A stretch of DNA of 64,000 nucleotides, taken from Granulosicoccaceae bacterium. Lineage in GTDB: Bacteria > Pseudomonadota > Gammaproteobacteria > Granulosicoccales > Granulosicoccaceae. Of this stretch, positions 51,057-60,520 are shown in pieces. Under the pieces are notes generated by a model. The model ran no database searches and had not been told where the DNA came from. It worked only from the letters and a program-made list of their open reading frames with translations. How positions within the stretch are numbered: the stretch's first letter is position 1; each line of letters opens with the position of its first letter. Position numbers and translations under genes: made by a program. Location: the NCBI GenBank assembly GCA_020629835.1, contig JAHDCO010000004.1:62001-126000 (forward strand). Reading direction: 5' to 3'.

Positions 51057-51671
51057 ATGAGCGAAGAGAAGCGACCACACGGCCAGATCATAATTATCGG
51101 AGCGTCCGCCGGAGGGCTCGAACCACTGCAGACTATCTTCAGCCAGCTGCCCGCTGATTTCTCTATCCCGATTGTTGTCGTACGCCACTCGCTGCCCTCC
51201 AGGCCCTCGTTGCTGACAGACGTACTTGGAGCCTCGAGTAATTTAGCGGTTCGTACCATCAAACACGACTCATTCATTACCCCAGCCGCCGTTCATGTTG
51301 TGCCCTCATCACACAACGTAGCTTTCAAGGCCGCCGAAGACGGCGAGATAAAGTTTGTGTTGGTCGAGCAGGAGCGTGAGCTGGGGCCCACACCGAACAT
51401 TGATTTGACCATTGTGTCTGCCGCTCAGCATTTTGGGAGCAATTGCACAGCCGTTATACTCAGTGGTTACTTGGATGACGGGACTGAAGGCGCTAAATTT
51501 TTGGCTAAAGTTGGCGGCACAACAATTGTGCAGTCGCCGGATGATGCGCAGCACGATTCCATGCCGCTAAACATTGTGTGGCGTGATTCTCCTGAACACA
51601 TTACCCATCAGCAACAGATCGCTAAATTGTTATTGGATCTGGAGCACCGAGCCGCACATTCTGCAGCGTGA
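51057..51671 (+). CDS. stand-alone CheB-type methylesterase domain
   Basis: 204 residues with no receiver domain. Catalytic features of CheB: IIIIGASAGGLEPLQTIFSQ (Ser), VVVRHSLPSRP (His, normally QH), VVPSSHNVAF and the aspartate in ILSGYLDDGTEGAKF. CheB removes methyl groups from chemoreceptor glutamates. No chemoreceptor gene is nearby; it directly precedes a giant kinase that has its own CheB domain and may be a partner of it. Confidence 0.87.
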   Translation: MSEEKRPHGQIIIIGASAGGLEPLQTIFSQLPADFSIPIVVVRHSLPSRPSLLTDVLGASSNLAVRTIKHDSFITPAAVHVVPSSHNVAFKAAEDGEIKFVLVEQERELGPTPNIDLTIVSAAQHFGSNCTAVILSGYLDDGTEGAKFLAKVGGTTIVQSPDDAQHDSMPLNIVWRDSPEHITHQQQIAKLLLDLEHRAAHSAA

Positions 51672-51727
51672 TCCGAGCTGCTATACGAACGAATAACGTT
51701 GTTAAAAGAATACTGTCATAGGTAACG

Positions 51728-54700
51728 ATGAAAAGAATTGTAGGAATCGGGGCTTCCGCCGGTGGATTGGAAGCATTAGAAGATCTGTTTGCCAACATGC
51801 CCGAAAAATCGGGCTACGCCTTCGTTATCGTGCAGCACTTATCGCCTGACTTCAAGAGCCATATGGATGAGCTCATTCGTCGGGTTACGAATATCCCTGT
51901 TCATGTTGCTACCGAGAATATGGAGGTTCATAAGGACAACATTTATCTGATCCCAGCCAAGAAGGTCATGGTGATATCCAACAATAAGTTGCATCTCACC
52001 GATCGGCCGCGTGAAGATGTTTTAACGCACCCCATCGATCAGTTTTTTCGTGCACTTGCCAACGATATGGGCAAAGATGCGGTGGCCATTGTTTTATCCG
52101 GCACGGGTAGTGATGGCTCGAGAGGGGTTCAGGCTATTGCTGCGGCGCATGGTTTGGTTATCAGCCAGGACGACACATCTGCCCGGTTCGATGGCATGCC
52201 GCTGAATGCGCAAGCTACTGGCTGTGTGCATGCGGTTATGGCGCCAGGGGAAATGCCCGAGGCACTCACGCTGTATCGGCAAAAATCTTTAACTCCTCGG
52301 CAGCTAAAAGCGGAAATTTCTTCAGACGACACAGCGGTATTGGCAACGATTTTTGACGCTGTAAAAAGTAAACGCGGCGTTGACTTCAGCAACTATAAAC
52401 CCAGCACGGTGGGTCGGCGGATTGAGCGTCGAATGGGACTTTTGCACATAGACGATATCGGTGAATACGCGCGCCGTGTTGAGGCCGATCCGCAAGAAGC
52501 TGAGGATCTGTACAAAGATCTTTTGATCGGTGTGACGCGATTTTTTCGGGATTCGGATGCGTTTAAAATTGTCGAAGACACTATCCTTCCGGACCTTATT
52601 GATCGAGCCCTGTCGACGAACACAATTCGAATATGGGTTGCCGGATGTGCGTCGGGTGAAGAAGTGTATTCCATCGCGATGATGTTGCATGAGCAGCTAC
52701 CCTCTTCCAGCGAAATCGAAGTAAAGATTTTTGCCACCGATATTCATCAAGGCTCGCTGGACACGGCAGCTCGAGGAATTTACCCTGAAGATGCGGTAAA
52801 GGAGCTGTCGGATGATCGCCGCGAACGGTATTTTCAGAAGAACAAGTTAGGCTGGCAGGTGTCGCCTGCGTTGCGCGACATGGTGGTCTTCGCCTCTCAC
52901 AATGTATTCAGCGATGCGCCCTTCACACAACTTGACTTGGTGTCGTGCAGAAACCTGTTGATCTACCTAAACCCGCAGGCTCAGAAAAAAGCCTTGTCGT
53001 TGTTTCACTTTGCGCTTAAGAGCGGCGGGTACCTGTTCTTAGGCCCCAGTGAAACCCCAGGTGAGATTGATGATGAATTTACGACGGTGGATGGGCGTCG
53101 GCGCATTTACCGAAAGCGTCGCGATGTGCGTTTGCCGCTGGACTCACGCATGCCGTTTCATGCGGGCACCACCGTTCCCCAAATGCCGCGTGGCTCCACA
53201 CGTAGGGCTACTGTTACAGACACTCGCCCTGATATGTCGTTGCTGGCCATATACGACCGTCTGCTCGATGAGTACATGCCCGCATCCATTCTGGTTGATG
53301 AAAGTTATCGAATTCTGCATACCTTTGGTGGCGCTCAGAAATACCTTGAATTTAAAGCCGGCCGGCTGGATGTGAGCGTTGTGGAGGTGATTGCGCCTGA
53401 ACTTAAAACAACGCTATCTGGTGCGCTGCAGCACACCATCAGAGAACAAAACGAAGTGCACTATACCTGTCAGATCAATGGGCAGGAGGATGGCTCTGAC
53501 GAACCCTATACGCTGCATATCATTGCAAAGCCGATTGTTGATCAACGTACGCATATTTTAAATATCCTGGTTACGTTGAGGCGTGAAGATCGCGTTATGG
53601 ATGCGAAAGCATCCGAACCGGAGGCTACCGTAGTCAGCGTTAACGAGATGGACAAAGCTCGTATCGCATCACTAGAAGCTGAGCTTAGGTACTCAAGAGA
53701 GAACCTGCAGGCCACGATTGAAGAACTGGAAACGTCCAATGAAGAGCTGCAAGCTGCGAATGAAGAAATGCTTGCCAGTAATGAAGAGCTAAACAGTACC
53801 AACGAAGAAATTCAGTCGGTTAACGAAGAACTGTTTACGGTAAATACTGAGCATCAGAAAAAGATCCATGAACTTTCGGTGGCAACCGATGACATGGACA
53901 ACCTGCTCAACCTGACAAAAGTGGGCGTAATCTTCATCGATGATGACTTGTGCATCCGTCGGTTTACGCCTGAAATTGGTAAGACGTTTAATTTGGTGAC
54001 ACATGATGTCGGTCGGCCAATCGACGGTTTCTTACATAATTTCAGAAAAGAGAACATTGACGACTCCATACGTTCGGTTATACACACGGGTTCGAAAATC
54101 GAACGTACGGTGTTTGATGAGCGCTCCAGACCCTTTTTGATGCGCATGTCGCCTTACAACCGCACAGAAGGTGCTTCTGGTGTGGTCATGTTTATCACTG
54201 ACATAAGCTCGGTCCTGAATACCGAAAATGATTTAGCGCTGCACCGTTACATGACTGAACAAGCCCGTGACGGTCAGGCACTGTTGGATCGAGAAGGTAA
54301 CTTCATTTACGTTAATCCTGCTTACGCCACGATGACAGGCTATGCGGTTGACGAGCTTTTAGAAATGAAAGTGTCAGACGTTGATCTGATACATGACAAA
54401 AGCTTGTACCGAGATGTGTTTGAGCGCAGCGCGGCGGATGACATCAGCATGTTCCCATCAAGGTTACGGCGTAAAACCGGTGAAATTGTTGAAACCGAAA
54501 TTACGGTAAATACGATCGAGTTACAGGGCACCCAGCACCTCTTTGCCGCGATACGCGACGTCACTCGGTACAAGGCCGCACGTCAGAGCCTTGCTAACAG
54601 TGAAAGTCTGGTCCAAACCTTGGTGGGGTCTGCTGCTATTGGAATTTTTGTTGTAAGCGACACCGGGATTCTTACCTACTGCAATCCAGAAATGCTGCGC

Positions 54701-56488
54701 TTACTCGGTTATGACACCAGCGCTAACTTCATTGGGGTGAACATACGTAGCGTTGTAAAAGCCGACTCTGAAGGGGCGTCAGAGTTTCTCGATAATATTG
54801 ATCAGCAGTTGTCTGTTCGTAATCGTCAGGTAGAGTTTGTTTGTGAAAACGGCGACAGCATACCTGTCGAGTACAACGCTGAGGCTATTCAATCTGATAA
54901 GGCGAATCCTGGATACGTTGTGTCTTTTGAAGATATCTCTCATCGCTTTGAATCGCAAAATGCGTTGGTTCAAGCCACCGCTCGTGCGGAGATGGCAAAT
55001 AAAGCCAAGAGCGAATTTCTGGCAAATATGAGTCACGAAATCAGAACCCCGTTGACTGCGATCATGGGCCATATCGACTTGATGCGAACCAACTTAAATA
55101 CCGAGGAAGAAATCGCTGGCGCGACAGCGATAAAACGTAACGCGATTCATTTACTCGACGTGGTCAACGACATACTTGACCTATCCAAAATCGAAAATAA
55201 CACATTAGAAATTGTTCATGAGAAAGTCTCAGTTCCTGAGCTCATCGCTGATCTTTACCAAATGATGTTAGTGCGAGTGGAAGAAAAGAATCTGTATTTT
55301 GATGTGAAAATGGATACACCAATTCCAGAGTTTATCGAGACAGACCGACTCAGATTGCGTCAAGTACTCATAAATCTTACTGCCAACGCAATCAAGTTCA
55401 CCCCTTCGGGTGGTGTAACGATTCGCTTAAGGCATTGGGTTGATCAACTCACCATTTCGGTGGCGGATACGGGTATAGGCATCCAGAAATCCTCGTTAGA
55501 AAATTTGTTCCAGCCGTTCGTTCGTGGTGGCACGCAGATTGTGGCGGAAGGCACCGGCCTCGGGCTGAGTATTTGCCGACGACTGATGGATCAAATGGAA
55601 GGAGAGATCTCGGTTACCAGTCAGCCTGGCAAAGGCAGTGTATTTTCAGTGACTTTGCCGGCTAAAAACGACCACGGGTCAAGGATGATTAATTCCATTA
55701 CGCTTGACACACATGAGGAATCAGAGCGTACTGACAAAGATGATAGCTTTGTATCGCTTAAAGGTAGCATTCTAATCGTTGAGGACGTTCCGGATATCGT
55801 GAACGTCATACGTTCACTGATGGAACAATCCGGGGCCACGGTATCCGTTGCAAACGACGGTGAAGAGGCGGTGAAAAAAGTGTTGGAAAACCCGTCGCTG
55901 TATGATTTGTTATTGATGGATGTGCAGATGCCCAATAAAGATGGACTAACTGCCGTACGTGAATTGCGGGAACAGGGTTACGACAAACCGATTATAGCGC
56001 TCACCGCTCAAGCCATGATTGGTGACTACCAACGATGCATTGAAGCCGGTTACACCGACTATATTTCCAAGCCCATCGATTTAAAGGCACTTACCAGTAA
56101 GATTCAGTTGTTTCTTCAACCGGATACGGTTAACACTAAAAAACTATTGTTTGTGGAAGATCATTTTGCAAGTGCAGAGGTGATGAAACGCATTGCGGTG
56201 CGGTCCGGGCAGTTGTCGGAGTTTGCATTGAAGGGGCAGGATGCGTTGGAGATTGCCCATTACTTCAATCCGGATATCTGTGTTATCGACATTAACCTCC
56301 CGGATATGACTGGACATGAGTTATTAAAAGCGTTTAAACAGATACCAGCGCTTTCGAATACCAAATTTGTCGCGCTAACCGGGCAGGAGCCAGAGAATGG
56401 CATGGAGCAATACATCAGGGCTGGCTTCGACGATGCTTTGCTCAAACCTGTGGACGCCGCATCATTGAGAAAGATATGGACAGAGTAA
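51728..56488 (+). CDS. CheB-CheR-PAS-histidine kinase-REC-REC hybrid sensor
   Basis: 1586 residues, no transmembrane segment. Order: CheB (~1-190; GIGASAGGLEAL, VQHLSPDF, LSGTGSDGSRG), CheR methyltransferase (~200-470; SAM motif WVAGCASGEEVYSIAMM, SCRNLLIYL), PAS-like region, a coiled coil with repeating NEEL units (~660-715), PAS domains (~720-1080), HisKA with SHEIRTPLTAI (His ~1102), HATPase (NLTANAIKF, EGTGLGLSICRRL), REC1 (Asp ~1396, LLLMDVQMPNKDG) and REC2 (Asp ~1519, ICVIDINLPDMTG). It is thought that the CheB/CheR parts modify the sensor or partners. Probably the hub of this signalling island. Confidence 0.92.
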   Translation: MKRIVGIGASAGGLEALEDLFANMPEKSGYAFVIVQHLSPDFKSHMDELIRRVTNIPVHVATENMEVHKDNIYLIPAKKVMVISNNKLHLTDRPREDVLTHPIDQFFRALANDMGKDAVAIVLSGTGSDGSRGVQAIAAAHGLVISQDDTSARFDGMPLNAQATGCVHAVMAPGEMPEALTLYRQKSLTPRQLKAEISSDDTAVLATIFDAVKSKRGVDFSNYKPSTVGRRIERRMGLLHIDDIGEYARRVEADPQEAEDLYKDLLIGVTRFFRDSDAFKIVEDTILPDLIDRALSTNTIRIWVAGCASGEEVYSIAMMLHEQLPSSSEIEVKIFATDIHQGSLDTAARGIYPEDAVKELSDDRRERYFQKNKLGWQVSPALRDMVVFASHNVFSDAPFTQLDLVSCRNLLIYLNPQAQKKALSLFHFALKSGGYLFLGPSETPGEIDDEFTTVDGRRRIYRKRRDVRLPLDSRMPFHAGTTVPQMPRGSTRRATVTDTRPDMSLLAIYDRLLDEYMPASILVDESYRILHTFGGAQKYLEFKAGRLDVSVVEVIAPELKTTLSGALQHTIREQNEVHYTCQINGQEDGSDEPYTLHIIAKPIVDQRTHILNILVTLRREDRVMDAKASEPEATVVSVNEMDKARIASLEAELRYSRENLQATIEELETSNEELQAANEEMLASNEELNSTNEEIQSVNEELFTVNTEHQKKIHELSVATDDMDNLLNLTKVGVIFIDDDLCIRRFTPEIGKTFNLVTHDVGRPIDGFLHNFRKENIDDSIRSVIHTGSKIERTVFDERSRPFLMRMSPYNRTEGASGVVMFITDISSVLNTENDLALHRYMTEQARDGQALLDREGNFIYVNPAYATMTGYAVDELLEMKVSDVDLIHDKSLYRDVFERSAADDISMFPSRLRRKTGEIVETEITVNTIELQGTQHLFAAIRDVTRYKAARQSLANSESLVQTLVGSAAIGIFVVSDTGILTYCNPEMLRLLGYDTSANFIGVNIRSVVKADSEGASEFLDNIDQQLSVRNRQVEFVCENGDSIPVEYNAEAIQSDKANPGYVVSFEDISHRFESQNALVQATARAEMANKAKSEFLANMSHEIRTPLTAIMGHIDLMRTNLNTEEEIAGATAIKRNAIHLLDVVNDILDLSKIENNTLEIVHEKVSVPELIADLYQMMLVRVEEKNLYFDVKMDTPIPEFIETDRLRLRQVLINLTANAIKFTPSGGVTIRLRHWVDQLTISVADTGIGIQKSSLENLFQPFVRGGTQIVAEGTGLGLSICRRLMDQMEGEISVTSQPGKGSVFSVTLPAKNDHGSRMINSITLDTHEESERTDKDDSFVSLKGSILIVEDVPDIVNVIRSLMEQSGATVSVANDGEEAVKKVLENPSLYDLLLMDVQMPNKDGLTAVRELREQGYDKPIIALTAQAMIGDYQRCIEAGYTDYISKPIDLKALTSKIQLFLQPDTVNTKKLLFVEDHFASAEVMKRIAVRSGQLSEFALKGQDALEIAHYFNPDICVIDINLPDMTGHELLKAFKQIPALSNTKFVALTGQEPENGMEQYIRAGFDDALLKPVDAASLRKIWTE

Positions 56489-56585
56489 ACTGCACAAGTG
56501 CTACAGCTGAAAATTTAGTTACGGTTCTGTTTGCATGTTTGGCTGGCGATGAGGACTTTATGGCGCGACCGAGGAAAATGCCGCG

Positions 56586-56783
56586 ATGAACGATTCAACC
56601 GAAATCTCATTGCAGGATAGATTGGATCAGCTGATGCACGATATACGCACACCGCTTCAAGCAGCCAAACTTCGAACTGAACTTCTGTTGTTGGACTGCA
56701 GCGATGGAGAATTGGAAGAACAGCTAAACGGAATACTTGATTCCATCGACGACGCCGTGAGCCTTGTTCAAAAGCATGATTAA
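56586..56783 (+). CDS. stand-alone histidine-phosphoacceptor (HisKA-only) mini-protein
   Basis: 65 residues that are almost entirely a kinase dimerisation/phosphoacceptor hairpin: LDQLMHDIRTPLQAAKLRTE with the phospho-His at residue 18, then a second helix LEEQLNGILDSIDDAVSLVQ. There is no ATPase domain and no remnant of one before the stop. GAGGAAAA precedes the ATG. The TPLQAA motif is shared with the kinase at 61825-63009. It could serve as an HPt-like relay or as a dimerisation inhibitor. Follows the giant kinase by 97 bp. Confidence 0.7.
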   Translation: MNDSTEISLQDRLDQLMHDIRTPLQAAKLRTELLLLDCSDGELEEQLNGILDSIDDAVSLVQKHD

Positions 56784-56805
56784 ATCTGATTGATCTTAAT
56801 AAGGA

Positions 56806-58149
56806 TCAATCGGGTAGTGCATTGAGCCGGTTGTACAGTGTTTTCAAGCTGATACCGAGGGTTTCTGCTGCCTTTGCTTTGTCGCCATGTACCGCGTCTA
56901 ACGTCAGAAGCATGAGGTGGTTTTCTACCTCTCGGAACGTCTTACCTACCAGTGAGTTCAAAGACTTTCGTTGTTCGGCAACCGAACTACTCAGTGCAAG
57001 GCGTTGCGCATCAATACAGACTGACGCTGTGGCACCAAAAAAACTTTGAGCCACAGCGTTCTCCAGTTCGGTTAGGTTGCCTGGCCACAGGTAATTTTCG
57101 ATTAAGTCGTCATCGATGGTGTCCAGAGATTTCCTCATCCCATGTCGCTTGTTCAGCTGAGTTACCGACAACTCCGCCATGGCAGTAATATCCGATCTCC
57201 GTTCTCGCAGAGCAGGCACATCAATTCGGATTACGGCGAGCGTATGGAAGCTCTCAGAATCCAAAGTGCCATCATCAATCGCCACTTGCCAATGCACCGG
57301 TATTGACAGAATCAACTGTGCGTTAGGCTCACCCTTGGAATGCGTGTTGGCTGCCTGTTCGTTTAGCACCTCAGCAAATACAGACTGCGCCACCTGCCCT
57401 AGTTTTGTAATGTCATCAATGAAAACGGTGCCGCCTGCGCCGGCTTCCAGCAGTTGCGCGATGTCTGTTCTGAGCTGCGCTACGTCGGCGGAACTTGCAG
57501 AAGTCTCAGCTTTCGCAAACAGTGAGGCGTGCGCATACAAGAATTGCCCGGTGCGCTTTGACAGTCTGTGTATTGCGACGGCTAGCCCTGCTTTGTCAGT
57601 CCCTGGTTCACCGTAGATCAAGCAACTATTCGTTGTCATGGCGATCCTGGCGGCCTTGGCTCTGAGCTCCTGAGCAGCCTGTGAATGCCCTTCCAGTACG
57701 AGGGTGGTTTCGCGCGATGGGACGACGCTGTAGCCAGGGGTCGCATTACTTGGTTCTGACGAGGCTGAAGCATCCATTGCGGCATTGATAAAAGGTTTTG
57801 ATAGGCTGCGCTTGAGTTGGTCCAAAGATACCGGCTTACTGAGAAAGTCGACCGCGTTTGCGCGGAAGCTATCGACCGCAGCGCTTTGGCTTTGGTTGCC
57901 TGTTATAACGATAAATCTCGGGGGTCGGTTGGCGCCTGTGGCGTACTGGGTGAGTATGTCCAGACCGTCACCATCAGGCAGGCCCAGATCCAGCAGCACC
58001 AGTTCAAAACTCGACTCTCCGAGGCTGTCCTTTGCCGCCTGGAATGTACTGACGCGTGTTGGTACGAACCCCATTGAAGCCATCACGCGGCAGTAGGCCT
58101 CAGCGGAAGCTGCGTCGTCCTCTACAACTAGGGCTTGTCGTTCCGTCAC
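56806..58149 (-). CDS. NtrC-like response regulator with degenerate AAA domain (paralogue 3)
   Basis: 447 residues with the same plan as paralogues 1 and 2: REC (LVLLDLGLPDGDG, DFLSKPVS), AAA-like domain and Fis-type HTH (AAETLGISLKTLYNRLNA). Walker A reads YGEPGTDKAG, Walker B VFIDDI; no GAFTGA motif, and the segment between contains alanine- and serine-rich sequence. VPALRERRSDITAMAEL preserves the sensor-side helix. Convergent with the HisKA-only gene 22 bp away. Likely a sigma-54-independent transcription factor of the island. Confidence 0.88.
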   Translation of the reverse strand: MTERQALVVEDDAASAEAYCRVMASMGFVPTRVSTFQAAKDSLGESSFELVLLDLGLPDGDGLDILTQYATGANRPPRFIVITGNQSQSAAVDSFRANAVDFLSKPVSLDQLKRSLSKPFINAAMDASASSEPSNATPGYSVVPSRETTLVLEGHSQAAQELRAKAARIAMTTNSCLIYGEPGTDKAGLAVAIHRLSKRTGQFLYAHASLFAKAETSASSADVAQLRTDIAQLLEAGAGGTVFIDDITKLGQVAQSVFAEVLNEQAANTHSKGEPNAQLILSIPVHWQVAIDDGTLDSESFHTLAVIRIDVPALRERRSDITAMAELSVTQLNKRHGMRKSLDTIDDDLIENYLWPGNLTELENAVAQSFFGATASVCIDAQRLALSSSVAEQRKSLNSLVGKTFREVENHLMLLTLDAVHGDKAKAAETLGISLKTLYNRLNALPD

Positions 58150-58300
58150 GTTTTAAGCTTCTGACTAATTTTGCGGTGCCGGTCTGGCGTAGTCGAGAGT
58201 ATTACACAAACAATTCTTGGTTTGTAGCTAGCACAATCCTGGAGTTTGGTAGGTTGGCAGCTCTGATTTTTGTGGCGTCAGCGTTGCAGGATTTTAAGGC

Positions 58301-59161
58301 TCATCGTTCCTGGTCTTGTGTGTCCAAAAATGCCAGGATTGCACTTCGAGTGTCATTTAGGAATGACAACGGTGTAGCAACCCCCGCCATGATGTCAGTA
58401 TGTCCGACATCCTTTAACAGCTCTAGAGTTGCAGGTACGTTGTTAGCGACCAGTGCCCTGTAGTATCGTCTTGAGTGCAGTACATCCACCCTATCGTCGC
58501 CGGTGCCGTGTATGAGCAGTGTTCTGGGGTGCGACAGCGTGATATTTCGAATGGGCTTAACGGAATCTGGATTTTCCACGTTTGGAAACACGTCGGCCAC
58601 TTCTTCCAATTCGATTGGCAAGTCGTACGGCCCAGAGATGCCTATTAAAGCCTTCACTGTACTGTCGTCCCGATAGTAGCGTGCTTTACTGGTTAACATT
58701 GCGGCAGCGTGCGCCCCTGACGAGTGCCCGATAAGGATGAATTCATTGGTGTTGGAGGTAATGCCTAAATTTTCGGTCTTTAGAAATTCTATGGCTAGCG
58801 CCACGTCGTCGATGATGGCCGGGTACTGAACCATGGGATACAGGCGGTAGTCTGGAATCACCACGGTGTAACCTTCTTCGGTCAGGGATTGTGCAACGAA
58901 TTCATAGTCGTCTTTAGAGCCCATACGCCAGGCTCCGCCATAAATAAATATCACCGTTTCGCCATTAGCGCCCTCAGTCGGTTCGTATATGTCGAGTTTT
59001 AATCGATCCAGAGGACCGAACGAGATGTCTTTACGCAACGAGTACGTGCTGTCGGTAGCCACCGCGTTAAGCACATCGACAGGTTTTATCACTTGGCAAG
59101 CGACTAAAACGGTGGTCACTACACCTAAGGAAACTAGAACGTTTACAAATTTTGATGGCAT
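58301..59161 (-). CDS. alpha/beta-hydrolase lipoprotein (BD-FAE/esterase-like)
   Basis: 286 residues from the ATG at 59161; an ATG at 59215 would add 18 basic residues. The shorter start gives a normal lipoprotein signal, MPSKFVNVLVSLG then LVAC with Cys22 as the lipidated residue. Hydrolase motifs: VIFIYGGAWRMGSKDDYEF (oxyanion loop), LIGHSSGAHAAAML (Ser), IHGTGDDRVDVLHSRRYY (Asp) and DVGHTDI (His). It is an envelope-bound esterase of unknown substrate. The segment 58150-58300 before paralogue 3 is non-coding. Confidence 0.82.
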   Translation of the reverse strand: MPSKFVNVLVSLGVVTTVLVACQVIKPVDVLNAVATDSTYSLRKDISFGPLDRLKLDIYEPTEGANGETVIFIYGGAWRMGSKDDYEFVAQSLTEEGYTVVIPDYRLYPMVQYPAIIDDVALAIEFLKTENLGITSNTNEFILIGHSSGAHAAAMLTSKARYYRDDSTVKALIGISGPYDLPIELEEVADVFPNVENPDSVKPIRNITLSHPRTLLIHGTGDDRVDVLHSRRYYRALVANNVPATLELLKDVGHTDIMAGVATPLSFLNDTRSAILAFLDTQDQER

Positions 59162-59264
59162 ATGTTGGCGCGTTTTGATTGCGGTTATTCGTCGTGATCG
59201 TGAAGCCGCAATCATTTGTTAACTGGGAATTAAACACGAACAACGAGTGGCTAAGCCGTTAAAA

Positions 59265-59299
59265 GCTGCCCGTAGTCGGGAGGATGAACCACGGGCAGC
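59265..59299 (-). terminator. terminator of the BON-domain gene
   Basis: GCTGCCCGT (59265-59273) pairs with ACGGGCAGC (59291-59299). On the minus strand the stem is followed by TTTTAA, as in a rho-independent terminator, 22 bases after the BON gene stop. Confidence 0.7.
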
Positions 59300-59320
59300 G
59301 TTGTTGCTTACTTAAAGCGT

Positions 59321-59596
59321 TTATACGCCTTGCAAAGTACTGGTTACTTTTGTTACCCCTTCCATGCCATTCACCGTGTTCTCGATACGTATTATTGCGC
59401 CTGATTCCACGTCCCCTGATAGGAAAACGTGACCATCCTCCTGAACATCAACTTTTACCAGTTCCGGGCCGTACCCCATTTCTTTCAGCGCGGTATCGAT
59501 TTTTTCTTTTAAACCCATGGTTCCTGCGATAGCACCGGCAACGAGTGTTGCGGAAAGTGCTAATGAAGTTAATGCGACTTTTAATACCTTAATCAT
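59321..59596 (-). CDS. secreted BON-domain protein
   Basis: 91 residues: signal peptide (LKVALTSLALSATLVAGAIA) and one BON domain (KEKIDTALKEMGYGPELVKV, VDVQEDGHVFLSGDVESGAI, MEGVTKVTSTLQ). BON domains bind phospholipid; OsmY-like proteins are periplasmic and induced by osmotic or stationary stress. One of two BON proteins in this cluster. Confidence 0.85.
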   Translation of the reverse strand: MIKVLKVALTSLALSATLVAGAIAGTMGLKEKIDTALKEMGYGPELVKVDVQEDGHVFLSGDVESGAIIRIENTVNGMEGVTKVTSTLQGV

Positions 59597-60220
59597 TTAG
59601 AAGTACCTTATCTAATCTTATCCAGTGGGACATCCACAACCTGCAGAGTACGTGGCACAAGCAGCAGAATGTTGGCCATTGCAAAACCTTCGATTTACCT
59701 GTCTTATTTACAAATTACCGTGTGTATTGAATAAGGTTTATGTGGGTTTCTTCATGATTTAGGTGGCATAGCACATAGCTAAACCCTGGAAAAAATGGTG
59801 TACCTCTATTCCTGAATTGAAACTGGTTCAATTACGGGATGAATATAAATATCGATTGGCTAAGTTCGGTCTTGATGTGGACTTAACTGATGTTGGATAT
59901 CGCTAAAACCCGATGTTTTTAAGGTGTTTTAGCGTAAAAAGTACAAAGCCAGTGGTCGTATCAATTGCCCTACTTATACTTGCTCGCGACGTACAGGTAT
60001 CTGTTTAAATTTTCGAAAAATTCGAACAATGCCAAGTAGTTGTTGATGCTTAAAAACGATTTCATATCGAAGAGCTATCAAAGTGGCGGTGCATATAGAG
60101 GTCAGTGGTAACCTAGATAACTTTTGTTTTTTTATTTTGGAGTTATGAAAGATTATCGCACGAAAATTTATACAGACTCACGCTACAACAGACACAAATT
60201 AATCAATAAAGGAGTCATAA
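59597..60220. other. 624 bp intergenic region before csbD
   Basis: AT-rich and without a gene I can support. It carries the BON gene promoter (minus) and the csbD promoter (plus). An ATG at 60145 with GGAG upstream opens a 36-codon frame that overlaps the csbD start; it could be a translated leader but has no other support. Confidence 0.4.
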
Positions 60221-60421
60221 ATGAATTGGGATCAAGTAAAAGGAAAGTGGGATGAAATGCAAGGCAAAGCCAAAGAACAGTGGGGCGACCTAACTGACGA
60301 TGACGTAGCTGAAGCCGCAGGCCAGCGCGAACAGCTCACTGCCAAAATCCAACAGCGGTATGGCAAGACCAAAGAAGAAGCTGAGCGTGAAGTGGACGAG
60401 TGGGTTGCGCAATTCAATTAA
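60221..60421 (+). CDS. csbD: CsbD-like stress protein
   Basis: 66 residues with the whole CsbD/YjbJ signature: MNWDQVKGKWDEMQGKAKEQ, WGDLTDDDVAEAAGQREQL and KIQQRYGKTKEEAEREVDEW. AAAGGAG precedes the ATG. Such small hydrophilic proteins are abundant in stationary and osmotic stress; function is unproven. Terminator directly downstream. Confidence 0.95.
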   Translation: MNWDQVKGKWDEMQGKAKEQWGDLTDDDVAEAAGQREQLTAKIQQRYGKTKEEAEREVDEWVAQFN

Positions 60422-60441
60422 CGCTTTGGGAGAGAGCGGTA

Positions 60442-60466
60442 GGCACCGTTGAGCGGTGCCTTTTTC
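60442..60466 (+). terminator. rho-independent terminator after csbD
   Basis: GGCACCG (60442-60448) pairs with CGGTGCC (60454-60460), loop TTGAG, then TTTTTCT. Confidence 0.92.
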
Positions 60467-60520
60467 TCTCTCTCTTATTCTCTGCTTCTTTTGACTATTC
60501 ATGACAGGCTGGTTCAGACA

